A stretch of DNA of 21,364 bases from a virus, in the IMG/VR virus record IMGVR_UViG_3300034072_001195, positions 1 through 21,364 of that record. One strand, written 5' to 3'. A program made the position numbers and the translations under genes. Below are positions 8,683 through 17,054 of the stretch, piece after piece. The notes under the pieces were generated by a model. It was not told where the DNA came from. It was given only the letters and a program-made list of their open reading frames with translations, and ran no database searches. Position 1 is the stretch's first letter; every line of letters begins with the position of its first letter.

Positions 8683-10077
8683 ATGGTTGACGAGAGAGAT
8701 AGATTACGTAGACTTCGCCAATTAGAGGCGACAACTGCCCCTAAGTCTTCCACGATTAACGACCCATATTACATCCGTGACCCCAAGACCGGTCTTAGCC
8801 CTGCTCAAGTAGATGCACAAAAGGCAGTGCAAGAAGCACAAGCAACTAATGAAGCGCTAGGAATTGCAAGCAAAGTAGTTTCTAAGCCTGGTAGTGCTGG
8901 AAGTATCTCAACTCCCCCAGGAGCACCAAGGGCTGGCTATGAATGGTACGCATTTAATCTACCTGGTGGTGGATTTGAATGGCGTGAAAGACCAACAAGG
9001 GAAACTCTAATCAAGTCCTTCGGCGGAGGCGGCGGAGGAGGAGGCGGTGGAGGCGGAGGTGGAGGTAAAACTCTAGTTTCCACTTACACTGATGAAACTA
9101 CTGGCGATGTAATTGGTGTCTATTCAGATGGCACAACGGCTATTATTTCTAAAGGAAACAAAGCAGCCGCAGATGCGCTTGCCGCACAACAGGCAGCACA
9201 GGCTGCAGCGGAAGAAAAGCGTCGTCAGGGGCAATCTGCCTACTCGTTACTATTCTCAGAGTTTGAGCGGTATGGTCTAGGCGCATTAGTAGAACCACTA
9301 AAAGGATTTATTACCGAAGGTCTATCTCCAGCAGAGTTTACACTTCGCTTGCGAGAGACTGATGCCTACAAGAAGCGCTTCGCTGCTAACACACAGCGCA
9401 TCAACAAGGGCCTTCGCGCTTTATCAGAAGCAGAATACATTGGACTAGAAGACCAATACCAGAACATTATGCGTAACTATGGTCTACCTGCTTCCTATTA
9501 TGCTCGCGGTGAAATGGGAGCACAACAAGGATTTGAGAAGTTTATCGGTAACGATGTATCTGCAGCAGAGTTGGAAGATCGTATCCAGACTGCACAGAAT
9601 CGCGTTCTTAATGCAGCCCCAGAAGTATCAAAGGCGCTACGTGAGTTCTATCCAGACATCACCAATGGTGACATCTTGGCTTACACCCTTGATCCAGATA
9701 AGGCTCTTACCGACATTCGTCGTCGCGTAACTGCTGCTGAAATTGGAGCAGGTGCAATGCAGGCAGGACTACGTACTGGCCTTGCTAGAGCAGAAGAACT
9801 TGGTCGGTTTGGAATTACTGGCGAGCAGGCTCGTCAAGGATTTAGCACCATCGCTGAGGTTCTACCTGGCGCAACTAAACTTGGAGAGATTTACGCAAAG
9901 CAGGGAATGGGTCCATTCACCCAAGAGACTGCAGAACAAGAAGTCTTTGGCATTACTGGCGCTGCTGAAGCAAGAACAAAGCGCCGTAAACTTGCCGAAC
10001 TTGAAACCGCACAGTTCTCCGGTACATCCGGAGCCGCTGGTGGCGCACTAGCCCGCGAACGCGCAGGGCAATTCTAG
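8683..10077 (+). CDS. Putative internal virion protein with a poly-glycine linker (464 aa)
   Basis: Two parts are visible. Residues 1-113 hold a short domain with aromatic residues (AGYEWYAFNLPGGGFEWRER). A run of 15 consecutive glycines (residues 114-128, bases 9022-9066) then leads into a long Ala/Glu/Arg-rich helical region from about 165 to the end. Helical segments such as LRETDAYKKRFAANTQRI and ALSEAEYIGLEDQYQNIMRN resemble the style of the 302-residue neighbour. The gene starts 2 bases after the upstream stop, with GGGG before the start. A packaged core or ejection protein is the best inference from position. The glycine run probably acts as a flexible hinge between two modules. Confidence 0.55.
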   Translation: MVDERDRLRRLRQLEATTAPKSSTINDPYYIRDPKTGLSPAQVDAQKAVQEAQATNEALGIASKVVSKPGSAGSISTPPGAPRAGYEWYAFNLPGGGFEWRERPTRETLIKSFGGGGGGGGGGGGGGGKTLVSTYTDETTGDVIGVYSDGTTAIISKGNKAAADALAAQQAAQAAAEEKRRQGQSAYSLLFSEFERYGLGALVEPLKGFITEGLSPAEFTLRLRETDAYKKRFAANTQRINKGLRALSEAEYIGLEDQYQNIMRNYGLPASYYARGEMGAQQGFEKFIGNDVSAAELEDRIQTAQNRVLNAAPEVSKALREFYPDITNGDILAYTLDPDKALTDIRRRVTAAEIGAGAMQAGLRTGLARAEELGRFGITGEQARQGFSTIAEVLPGATKLGEIYAKQGMGPFTQETAEQEVFGITGAAEARTKRRKLAELETAQFSGTSGAAGGALARERAGQF

Positions 10078-10196
10078 GCCTGCTGACAGATACGCTGGCA
10101 CTGTCAGAGAGAAAGTAAGTCCAGAAGTAGGAGCCGTATTGATTCCCCCGATCAATGCGAGGCCTGCGAAACCAACTAACTAAGGGAGAAGGACCT
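10078..10196 (+). other. Gene-free spacer with two inverted repeats before the scaffold gene
   Basis: This 119-base stretch is the longest gene-free interval in the window. It contains CTGACAG/CTGTCAG (10083-10089 and 10101-10107, 11-base loop) and ATTGAT/ATCAAT (10138-10143 and 10151-10156, 7-base loop). A short direct repeat AGGCCTGC occurs at both ends (10076-10083 and 10160-10167). Neither hairpin has a T-tract behind it, and I find no convincing -35/-10 pair. The ribosome site for the scaffold (GGGAGAAGGA, 10184-10193) closes the interval. A transcript-processing or attenuation site that lets scaffold and MCP be expressed at a different level is plausible. Confidence 0.4.
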
Positions 10197-10667
10197 ATGT
10201 CCAACTATGACTACGAAGACGACGACTTTGATACTCCATCAAATGATGGCGGAGATCTCGTCAAGCAGTTGCGTAAAACCGCAAAGCAAAAGGATAAAGA
10301 ACTAGCCGAACTAAAGGCTCAGTATGAATCCCTCGCAAAAGCGAATAGAGAACGAGCAATCAAAGACGCCCTCGCTAGTCGCGGGGTAAACAGCAAGATT
10401 GCTGCATTTATCCCACAGGATATAGACCCAACTGAGGAGTCTGTATCAAAATGGCTGGAAAACTATGCCGATGTATTCGGTGTACAAGGCCAGTCGAACC
10501 AGGCAACACCTAATGTAGATCCTAAGCAGGCTGCTGCTTATCAACGGATGACCAATGCTGTAGAACAGGGAGCAACTCCTGAGTTCCAAGCAGAGATTCA
10601 TCGCAAGTTGTTAAATGCACAAAGCCGCGAAGAATTAGATGAAATTATTAGGTCGTCTGGACTCTAA
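10197..10667 (+). CDS. Capsid scaffolding protein (156 aa)
   Basis: A small, highly charged protein lies directly upstream of the MCP, the standard place for a scaffold. It has an acidic N-terminus (YDYEDDDFDTPSND), a coiled-coil-like segment at residues about 20-60 (LRKTAKQKDKELAELKAQYE), and a helical C-terminus ending SREELDEIIRSSGL. The scaffold would guide capsid shell assembly and then leave or be degraded. The start is set at ATG 10197 because GGGAGAAGGA precedes it at the right distance. An in-frame ATG at 10155 would add 14 residues but lacks a good ribosome site. No protease domain is visible here or beside it. Confidence 0.75.
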   Translation: MSNYDYEDDDFDTPSNDGGDLVKQLRKTAKQKDKELAELKAQYESLAKANRERAIKDALASRGVNSKIAAFIPQDIDPTEESVSKWLENYADVFGVQGQSNQATPNVDPKQAAAYQRMTNAVEQGATPEFQAEIHRKLLNAQSREELDEIIRSSGL

Positions 10668-10693
10668 CCGAACCTAATCGAAAGGCAAGTTAA

Positions 10694-11635
10694 GTGGCAA
10701 TTCCAACAGGTACACTTACATCGTCTTCGACAATCAGCAACCTAGTCCAAACAGCGTACGATCAGTACGTCCGTATGGCACTTCGCTCCATCCCAGTGAT
10801 GAGAGCGCTTGCAGATGTCAAGCCGGTGCAACAGGCAATGCCAGGTTCGTCAGTTGTATTCTCCATCTACTCAGATCTAAGCACCGCAACCGGTACTTTG
10901 ACTGAAACATCTGACGTTGACTCCATTGCTCTTGGTAACCCATCACAGGTTACAGTTACACTCAACGAGTACGGCAATGCCGTAACAACCACCAAGAAGT
11001 TGAACCTCACATCGTTCAACGACGTAGATGCAGCACTTGCTGACATCATTGCTTACAACGCAGCCGATTCTATCGACACTGTTGTAGCATCTGTTTTGAC
11101 CGGCTCAACCGGAACAAACGTAATCTACGGTGGCAACGCAACAGGTACCAACTCAATTACCTCTTCAGGTACCATCACCGCTGCAAACATCCGTGAGGCT
11201 GTTGTTCAACTTCGCAGCAATAAGGCAGTTCCTCGCATTGGCGAACTCTATGCTGCCTACCTACACCCACGTCAGTCTGCTGACCTCCGCGCCGAGTCCG
11301 GTACTGGTGGATTCCAGGATTTGACCAAGTACGTAGATCGCACACCATTCGTGGCTGGTGCCGTCGGCGTTCTTGAAGGTGCATTCATTGTGGAAACACC
11401 TCGTGTTCCATCTGCAGCAAATACTCAGTCACCAGCCGTCACTGTCTACAAGGCAGTCGTTGCTGGTCGTGAAGCACTTGCTGAAGCAACCGTACAAGAT
11501 ATCTCAACCGTTATCGGTCCAGAAATTGACGCACTCCGTCGTTTCCGCACCATCGGTTGGTACTACTTCGGTGGTTTCGCACGTCTTCGTGAAGCGGCTC
11601 TATACCGCATTGAGACTGCAACATCCATCAACTAG
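10694..11635 (+). CDS. Major capsid protein, N4-gp56-like (313 aa)
   Basis: This is the shell-forming protein with an HK97-type fold. The pattern matches the N4-gp56 family as I know it. An N-terminal helix (SNLVQTAYDQYVRMALRSIP) precedes a TGTLTETSDVD extended-loop region (about 66-76). Next come the conserved segment NEYGNAVTTTKKLNLTSFND (91-110), a Tyr-Gly-Gly near 145-147, a helix leading to the Leu-His-Pro motif (190-192) in YLHPRQSADLR, and a C-terminal WYYFGGFARLREAALYRIET. Translation probably starts at GTG 10694 after AAAGG (10681-10685). The gene lies 26 bases after the scaffold, and a strong hairpin follows the stop. Third-position C is noticeably more common here than in neighbours, as expected for a very highly expressed gene. 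Confidence 0.88.
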   Translation: MAIPTGTLTSSSTISNLVQTAYDQYVRMALRSIPVMRALADVKPVQQAMPGSSVVFSIYSDLSTATGTLTETSDVDSIALGNPSQVTVTLNEYGNAVTTTKKLNLTSFNDVDAALADIIAYNAADSIDTVVASVLTGSTGTNVIYGGNATGTNSITSSGTITAANIREAVVQLRSNKAVPRIGELYAAYLHPRQSADLRAESGTGGFQDLTKYVDRTPFVAGAVGVLEGAFIVETPRVPSAANTQSPAVTVYKAVVAGREALAEATVQDISTVIGPEIDALRRFRTIGWYYFGGFARLREAALYRIETATSIN

Positions 11636-11641
11636 TAGTTG

Positions 11642-11685
11642 ATTGACTGCTGGGCAGGGGAAACCCTGCCTAGTGGTGAGTCAAT
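11642..11685 (+). terminator. Nested hairpin behind the MCP gene
   Basis: The inner stem GGCAGGG (11653-11659) pairs perfectly with CCCTGCC (11664-11670) around a GAAA tetraloop of GNRA type. An outer stem ATTGACT (11642-11648) pairs with AGTCAAT (11679-11685). No run of T follows, so this is not a classical intrinsic terminator. It may be a partial terminator, or a stabilising or processing structure protecting the abundant capsid mRNA. Its position straight after the MCP stop codon supports a regulatory role. Confidence 0.6.
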
Positions 11686-11699
11686 TCTGAAAGGAAGAT

Positions 11700-12023
11700 A
11701 TGACCTATAGGCTTACTACAACTTGGACTTGGGAAACTTGGGGTTCTGATTATTACAACTTTACCCCATACTCACGTCTTGCTGGTAGACCTATTCAGGG
11801 CGGTTCTATAACTGGAACTGTAAACCCCTTCCTCACTGATGTTCCTAGAGGAATCACATTCCTTGTCAATGGAACAACAGTTACAACCCAACGTACTCCG
11901 AGTCAGGATGACCTAGCCGCTGCAGATTCGTATTATCTTGGCGGTCACGAATATGAGATATCTGATTCAGAAGCACAGATATTTATTGACGCTGGATATG
12001 GGAGTTACGTAACACAAATATGA
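11700..12023 (+). CDS. Hypothetical protein behind the MCP (107 aa)
   Basis: The ATG at 11700 is preceded by AAAGGAAG (11690-11697). The protein is rich in Thr, Tyr, Gly and aromatic residues (TYRLTTTWTWETWGSDYYNF), with probable beta structure and no membrane segment. Its stop overlaps the next start (ATGA at 12020). Immediately after an MCP one often finds a head-decoration or head-completion protein, and the beta-rich composition would suit that. No family is recognised, so the role is an inference from position. Confidence 0.6.
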   Translation: MTYRLTTTWTWETWGSDYYNFTPYSRLAGRPIQGGSITGTVNPFLTDVPRGITFLVNGTTVTTQRTPSQDDLAAADSYYLGGHEYEISDSEAQIFIDAGYGSYVTQI

Positions 12024-12310
12024 GTAATCCAAATTGTCGTTCAGGTTGCAAGACACAAGATCACGAGTCCTATTCAGATTGCTTGCAATCAGCAAACTTT
12101 AGTTTTGCAGGGTGCTTCCCTACCAGGCAAGGCTGGGATAAGGACAAAGAAAAGAAGTGGGATTCAGAATTGGATTCGTACTACTCGGCAGTACGCCAAG
12201 GGGTAGAGCCAATATCAACCAAGAAAAAAGATATAGATGCAGCAATGATGCTTTCCAACGAGGCTGGTAAGGCTTTCGATGGAAACACTATGAAGTTCAA
12301 GGAGAACTAA
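12020..12310 (+). CDS. Cysteine-containing small protein, possible metal site (96 aa)
   Basis: The first 32 residues carry four cysteines (C6, C10, C21, C32) and His15 in the segment NPNCRSGCKTQDHESYSDCL. The remainder is charged and helical (WDKDKEKKWDSELDSYYSAV). The Cys/His cluster could hold a zinc ion or form disulfides, but spacing alone does not decide. I have the impression that similar CxSGCxTQDHxSYxxCL segments occur in other actinophage-like genomes as proteins of unknown function; this is recall and was not checked. The gene overlaps the upstream gene by 4 bases, and the next gene starts 1 base after its stop. Confidence 0.65.
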   Translation: MSNPNCRSGCKTQDHESYSDCLQSANFSFAGCFPTRQGWDKDKEKKWDSELDSYYSAVRQGVEPISTKKKDIDAAMMLSNEAGKAFDGNTMKFKEN

Positions 12311-12311
12311 A

Positions 12312-12470
12312 ATGCCAGGAAACTACCCAAACGAATACGGTAACAAGTTTGTGCCAGAGGAGAATGAATACACTCCTTGGCCACCAGATACAAATGACAA
12401 GCCATTTATGACCTACGAGTCCTTGATGAAGGGCGCAATGGGTAAGCCAGCACCAAAGCAAGGGAAATAA
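12312..12470 (+). CDS. Tiny hypothetical protein (52 aa)
   Basis: It starts at ATG 12312, with GGAG at 12301-12304 inside the preceding gene's end. The sequence is Pro- and Asn-rich at first (MPGNYPNEYGNKFVPEENEY), then ends in a short basic tail with KPAPKQGK. It has no hydrophobic segment and no cysteine, and no family is recognised. It is real in the sense that it has a ribosome site and fits exactly between two coupled neighbours (1- and 2-base gaps). Coding status otherwise rests on context. Confidence 0.6.
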   Translation: MPGNYPNEYGNKFVPEENEYTPWPPDTNDKPFMTYESLMKGAMGKPAPKQGK

Positions 12471-12472
12471 CT

Positions 12473-12706
12473 ATGCCAAATGCAATGAATGAAGGATTCG
12501 GAGTATCTCCTAAGAAAATGGCAAAACTGCTAGGTGTAACCGAAGCAGAACTAAAGAAGGCAATGAAGCAGGCACAGAAGGGTTCTACAAAGCCAGCAAA
12601 GATGCCTGGTAAGCCTAAGAAGATGAACGCTCTTGACAAGGCCATTATGAAACAGAAGCCACTCAAGTCAAAGAACAAGAACCCAGGAAGATACCTAGAC
12701 AAGTGA
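12473..12706 (+). CDS. Small basic protein (77 aa)
   Basis: The N-terminal half looks like a small helical domain (GVSPKKMAKLLGVTEAELKK), similar in feel to a short helix-turn-helix or ribosome-hibernation type helix pair, although I would not call DNA binding from it. The C-terminal half is a lysine/proline-rich tail (KPAKMPGKPKKMNALDKAIM). It starts 2 bases after the previous stop and overlaps the next gene by 4 bases (GTGA at 12703). It belongs to a run of tiny basic proteins whose job is unknown. Confidence 0.65.
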   Translation: MPNAMNEGFGVSPKKMAKLLGVTEAELKKAMKQAQKGSTKPAKMPGKPKKMNALDKAIMKQKPLKSKNKNPGRYLDK

Positions 12707-12867
12707 AGAAGAAAAACGGCAAGAAAAAAGTCGCTAAGGTAATGCGTGAGTTCAAGAAGGGCGAACTACGTTCAGGTTCCAAGAAGGGGCCAGTAGTTAA
12801 GTCCCGCAAGCAAGCCGTCGCTATCGCTATGAGCGAAGCAGGAATGGCTAAGAAGAAAAAGAAGTAA
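12703..12867 (+). CDS. DUF6496-like lysine-rich protein (54 aa)
   Basis: The core KVMREFKKGELRSGSKKGP followed by SRKQAVAIAMSEAGMAKK matches what I know of the DUF6496 family: a short segment with a conserved lysine-rich turn, then a helix ending in Ser-Glu-Ala. Members occur in bacteria and phages and have no established function. By hand count 21 of 54 residues are Lys or Arg, and the protein ends in five lysines. The GTG start at 12703 overlaps the upstream stop (GTGA). The stop overlaps the next start (TAATG). The family assignment is from memory of the motif. Confidence 0.7.
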   Translation: MKKKNGKKKVAKVMREFKKGELRSGSKKGPVVKSRKQAVAIAMSEAGMAKKKKK

Positions 12868-13019
12868 TGTCTTCAGGTCAATATAAAACCCACAGAGGTT
12901 TCAATAAAGTTCAGATTAAGAATGGGCTAGTAGTCCGTCTTAATAAGAACGGAACTATCAGAGCAGTCTTAGGAAAGTACGGAGAGTATGGCAAGCAAGA
13001 AGGATCCAAGGCTCGCTAG
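12867..13019 (+). CDS. Tiny basic hypothetical protein (50 aa)
   Basis: The ATG at 12867 overlaps the upstream stop codon (TAATG). The protein has a compact, possibly beta-rich middle (NKVQIKNGLVVRLNKNGTIR) and a Lys/Arg-containing tail. It overlaps the following gene by 32 bases in another frame, which is unusually long for this window and leaves the shared segment under double constraint. No family is recognised. It is judged real because both neighbours are coupled to it and the reading frame starts exactly at the overlap. Confidence 0.55.
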   Translation: MSSGQYKTHRGFNKVQIKNGLVVRLNKNGTIRAVLGKYGEYGKQEGSKAR

Positions 13020-13254
13020 GGCTGGAGTATCTGGGTTTAATAAACCAAAGAGAACTCCTAGTCACCCGAAGAAGTCACACGTAGTTGTGGCTAAAGAAGG
13101 CAGTCAAGTAAAGACAATCCGTTTCGGACAGCAAGGCGTTACTGGTGATAGAAAACCAACTAAGCGTCAGGCTTCCTTCAAGGCTCGTCACGCAAAGAAC
13201 ATTGCTAAAGGCAAGATGTCTGCAGCGTACTGGGCAGATAAGGTGAAGTGGTGA
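12988..13254 (+). CDS. Conserved phage basic protein of unknown function (88 aa)
   Basis: The segments SHVVVAKEGSQVKTIRFGQQ and KARHAKNIAKGKMSAAYWAD are a pattern I recognise from many environmental phage genomes, where the C-terminus typically reads SAAYWA-KVKW. The function is unknown. The protein is strongly basic, with a short beta-like centre (VVVAKEG...KTIRFG) and a basic helical C-terminus, which would suit nucleic-acid or capsid contact. ATG 12988 is chosen with AGGAAAG (12971-12977) as the ribosome site. It overlaps the upstream gene by 32 bases and the next by 4 bases (GTGA). Confidence 0.72.
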   Translation: MASKKDPRLARAGVSGFNKPKRTPSHPKKSHVVVAKEGSQVKTIRFGQQGVTGDRKPTKRQASFKARHAKNIAKGKMSAAYWADKVKW

Positions 13255-13409
13255 AGAAGAAAGCATTCTGGGATAAAGAAAATCCAAAAAAGAAATCTAA
13301 GAAGTTAACACCTGCACAAAAGTCTGCCGCTAAGAAGCGAGCAAAGGCAGCAGGTCGTCCCTATCCTAACTTAGTAGATTCGGCTTGGGCTTCAAGAAAG
13401 AAAAAATGA
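13251..13409 (+). CDS. Tiny lysine-rich protein (52 aa)
   Basis: GTG 13251 overlaps the upstream stop. The sequence has a basic N-terminus, a helix (LTPAQKSAAKKRAKAAGRPY) and the segment GRPYPNLVDSAW, then ends in RKKK. By hand count 19 of 52 residues are Lys or Arg. I recall similar AKAAGRPYPNLVD tails in other environmental phage proteins, without a known function. The stop overlaps the endonuclease start (ATGA at 13406), so both are probably translated from one message. Confidence 0.65.
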   Translation: MKKKAFWDKENPKKKSKKLTPAQKSAAKKRAKAAGRPYPNLVDSAWASRKKK

Positions 13410-13840
13410 AAACTTGTCCTACCTGTAAAGAATCTAAACCATTGCAAGATTACTGGAAAAGCCAGTACAGTTGCATACCTTGCACTAAAGAAAAACAAAA
13501 GAATAGATGGGCAAGCAGGTCTCCTAAGAAAAGACTTCATCAACACCTTAAATATAAATACGGTGTAACTGAAGAACAACTTATGGATACTTTACATAAT
13601 CAAAATAATGCTTGTGCTATATGTAAAGAACCGTTGCCAGATTTACTAGTTTACGAAAACCGCAGACGTGGTTATGCCATAGACCACAACCACGATTCCG
13701 GTGAGTTTCGTGGAGTTTTATGTACTAACTGCAATACCTTGTTAGGTATGGCAAAAGACAATAAAGATATTCTATTTGCTGCAATCAATTATCTTGAAGC
13801 AAATGGCACATACGCAGCAGTAGCAAAAAAGAAGAAGTAA
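13406..13840 (+). CDS. Recombination endonuclease VII-like HNH nuclease (144 aa)
   Basis: Two zinc-binding parts are visible. The N-terminal knuckle has C4/C7 and C23/C26. The second set, C70/C73 and C106/C109, brackets the catalytic D93-H94-N95-H96 (YAIDHNHDSGEFRGVLCTNC). This Cys-x2-Cys, DHxH, Cys-x2-Cys order is characteristic of the T4 endonuclease VII family, which resolves branched DNA before packaging; a free-standing HNH nuclease is the alternative. ATG 13406 is preferred over the in-frame ATG at 13385, because it overlaps the upstream stop in the ATGA style used throughout this operon and begins right before the first zinc knuckle. The gene ends in a Lys tail (AKKKK), like its neighbours. 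Confidence 0.85.
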   Translation: MKTCPTCKESKPLQDYWKSQYSCIPCTKEKQKNRWASRSPKKRLHQHLKYKYGVTEEQLMDTLHNQNNACAICKEPLPDLLVYENRRRGYAIDHNHDSGEFRGVLCTNCNTLLGMAKDNKDILFAAINYLEANGTYAAVAKKKK

Positions 13841-13850
13841 GGAGTAAGAA

Positions 13851-14137
13851 GTGGCACTGGGAGTCTATGGTACAACTCTTAATGATGAGTTGAATCGTCT
13901 TGCAAATGGTGGTACCTATCGCATTGCTGCCGATATGGTTGATATGGCTAAGGCTGCCCAGGAATGGGCTGCTCAACGCAGTGTCACTCTTACCGTTACA
14001 GATACTGTAGGAGTCTTAAATGAAATTGCTGGGATTGCTTCTAAAGCCGATTGGCTTGATTTTAGCGGCGTATGTAATTACATCGCTAGCACTTCTGGCC
14101 TACCTGCAGCGGCTGCTCTCAGACAGGTCTCATCCTG

Positions 14138-14138
<1 letters not shown>
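13851..14138 (+). CDS. Hypothetical helical protein (95 aa)
   Basis: GTG 13851 follows a TAAGGAG ribosome site (13838-13844) that overlaps the nuclease stop. The protein looks all-helical and Ala-rich (LNDELNRLANGGTYRIAADM; MAKAAQEWAAQRSVTLTVTD), with no membrane segment. Its stop overlaps the next start (TGATG at 14136-14140). No family is recognised. Lying just upstream of fibre-related genes, it may be a minor structural or neck component, but this is only context. Confidence 0.6.
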
Positions 14139-15959
<1,821 letters not shown>

Positions 15960-15968
15960 AATTGTGGT

Positions 15969-17054
15969 ATGAGATTCCACGTAGTGGCACTGCCACATAC
16001 CCAAGTAACTAGAGCCTTCGCTGGGTGTGCATACACCGAAAAGGTCAGACGCTTCTGTAATATGATGAAGGGTCTAGGCCATACAGTTTACCTATATGCC
16101 GGAGAAGAAAACGAAGCAGAAGTAGACGAACTAATTCCCTGCATAACTGAAACACAACGCAGGATTGTAGTAGGCAAGAAACCTTATGTCGAAGCACCCT
16201 TTGACTATCGCCTACCTCACTGGGAGAAGTTTAATAAGAAGGCTGCGAAAGAGATTCGCAAGCGAGCAGAACAAAAAGATTTTGTCTGTGTAATTGGTGG
16301 CGCAAGCCATAAACCAATCGCAGATGCTCTACCAGAAATGATGACAGTAGAGTTTGGCGTTGGATACGCAGGAGTATTTTCTAAGTATAGAGTCTTTGAA
16401 TCTTATGCTTGGATGCACGCAATCTATGCCCAGCATCAGAATGCTGCAATGGTAGATGGTTCATTCTTTGATGCGGTAATCCCAGGTTATCTAGATCCTG
16501 AGATGTTCCCGCTAGGTAAAGGCGATGGAGATTATTACCTTTACATTGGAAGAATGATTCCAAGAAAAGGCGTTGACATAGCAGCGCATATTTGCAAAGT
16601 AATCGGCGCTAAGTTGATATTTGCAGGACCAGGACCGCATATACCAAGTTATGGTGAGTATCTAGGTCCAGTAGGACCTGAGAAGCGGGCAGAGTTGATG
16701 GGTGGAGCAATCGCTACATTCGTCCCAACGCTTTACTTAGAACCATTTGGTAATGTGAACATTGAGTCACAGGCTTGTGGAACTCCAGTGATTACAACAG
16801 ACTGGGGTGCATTTACTGAGACAGTAGTCCAAGGTGTTACTGGCTATAGATGTAGGAATGTTGAAGAGTTTATCTTGGCTACACAGAATGTAAAGAACTT
16901 GGATAGGCAGGCTATTAGAGATAGGGCTATATCGCTCTACTCAGTAGATGTCATAGCCAAGCAATATGAATACTACTTCCAAAGGTTAGAGACCTTATGG
17001 GGAGATGGCTGGTACACGGAAGGAAGCAATGCCAACACTGGGAGAAATGATTGA
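15969..17054 (+). CDS. GT4-family (GT-B fold) glycosyltransferase (361 aa)
   Basis: The C-terminal half carries the hallmarks of retaining GT4 enzymes: Y192-I-G-R-M-I-P-R-K-G at the start of the second Rossmann domain, and the EX7E motif E258-PFGNVNI-E266 followed by ACGTPVITTDWGAFTE, which bind the nucleotide sugar. The N-terminal domain is the acceptor side (FCNMMKGLGHTVYLYAGEEN). It starts 9 bases after the GT25 gene, with GGTATG just at the start, and overlaps the next gene by 26 bases. With the GT25 enzyme it probably acts in the cytoplasm on one acceptor, adding successive sugars. Whether that acceptor is the collagen-like fibre or a host glycan cannot be told from the sequence. Confidence 0.82.
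   Translation: MRFHVVALPHTQVTRAFAGCAYTEKVRRFCNMMKGLGHTVYLYAGEENEAEVDELIPCITETQRRIVVGKKPYVEAPFDYRLPHWEKFNKKAAKEIRKRAEQKDFVCVIGGASHKPIADALPEMMTVEFGVGYAGVFSKYRVFESYAWMHAIYAQHQNAAMVDGSFFDAVIPGYLDPEMFPLGKGDGDYYLYIGRMIPRKGVDIAAHICKVIGAKLIFAGPGPHIPSYGEYLGPVGPEKRAELMGGAIATFVPTLYLEPFGNVNIESQACGTPVITTDWGAFTETVVQGVTGYRCRNVEEFILATQNVKNLDRQAIRDRAISLYSVDVIAKQYEYYFQRLETLWGDGWYTEGSNANTGRND

Noticed and set aside
9743-10051. Second-frame gene inside the 464-residue gene
   Set aside because: It runs wholly within a well-supported gene, with no ribosome site and a composition typical of a shadow frame.
10078-10160. tRNA-like fold in the spacer before the scaffold gene
   Set aside because: There are two separate hairpins, but no acceptor stem, T-arm consensus or anticodon arm with tRNA spacing.
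9953-10204. Minus-strand open frame over the end of the 464-residue gene and the spacer
   Set aside because: Shadow of the plus-strand gene with no ribosome site. All other structural genes are on the plus strand.
13385-13405. Earlier start for the HNH nuclease
   Set aside because: The ATG at 13406 overlaps the previous stop in the ATGA style of this operon and directly precedes the first zinc knuckle.
17005-17028. Earlier start for the 300-residue structural protein
   Set aside because: The ATG at 17005 has no ribosome site and deepens the overlap with the GT4 gene; ATG 17029 has GGAAGGA in front.
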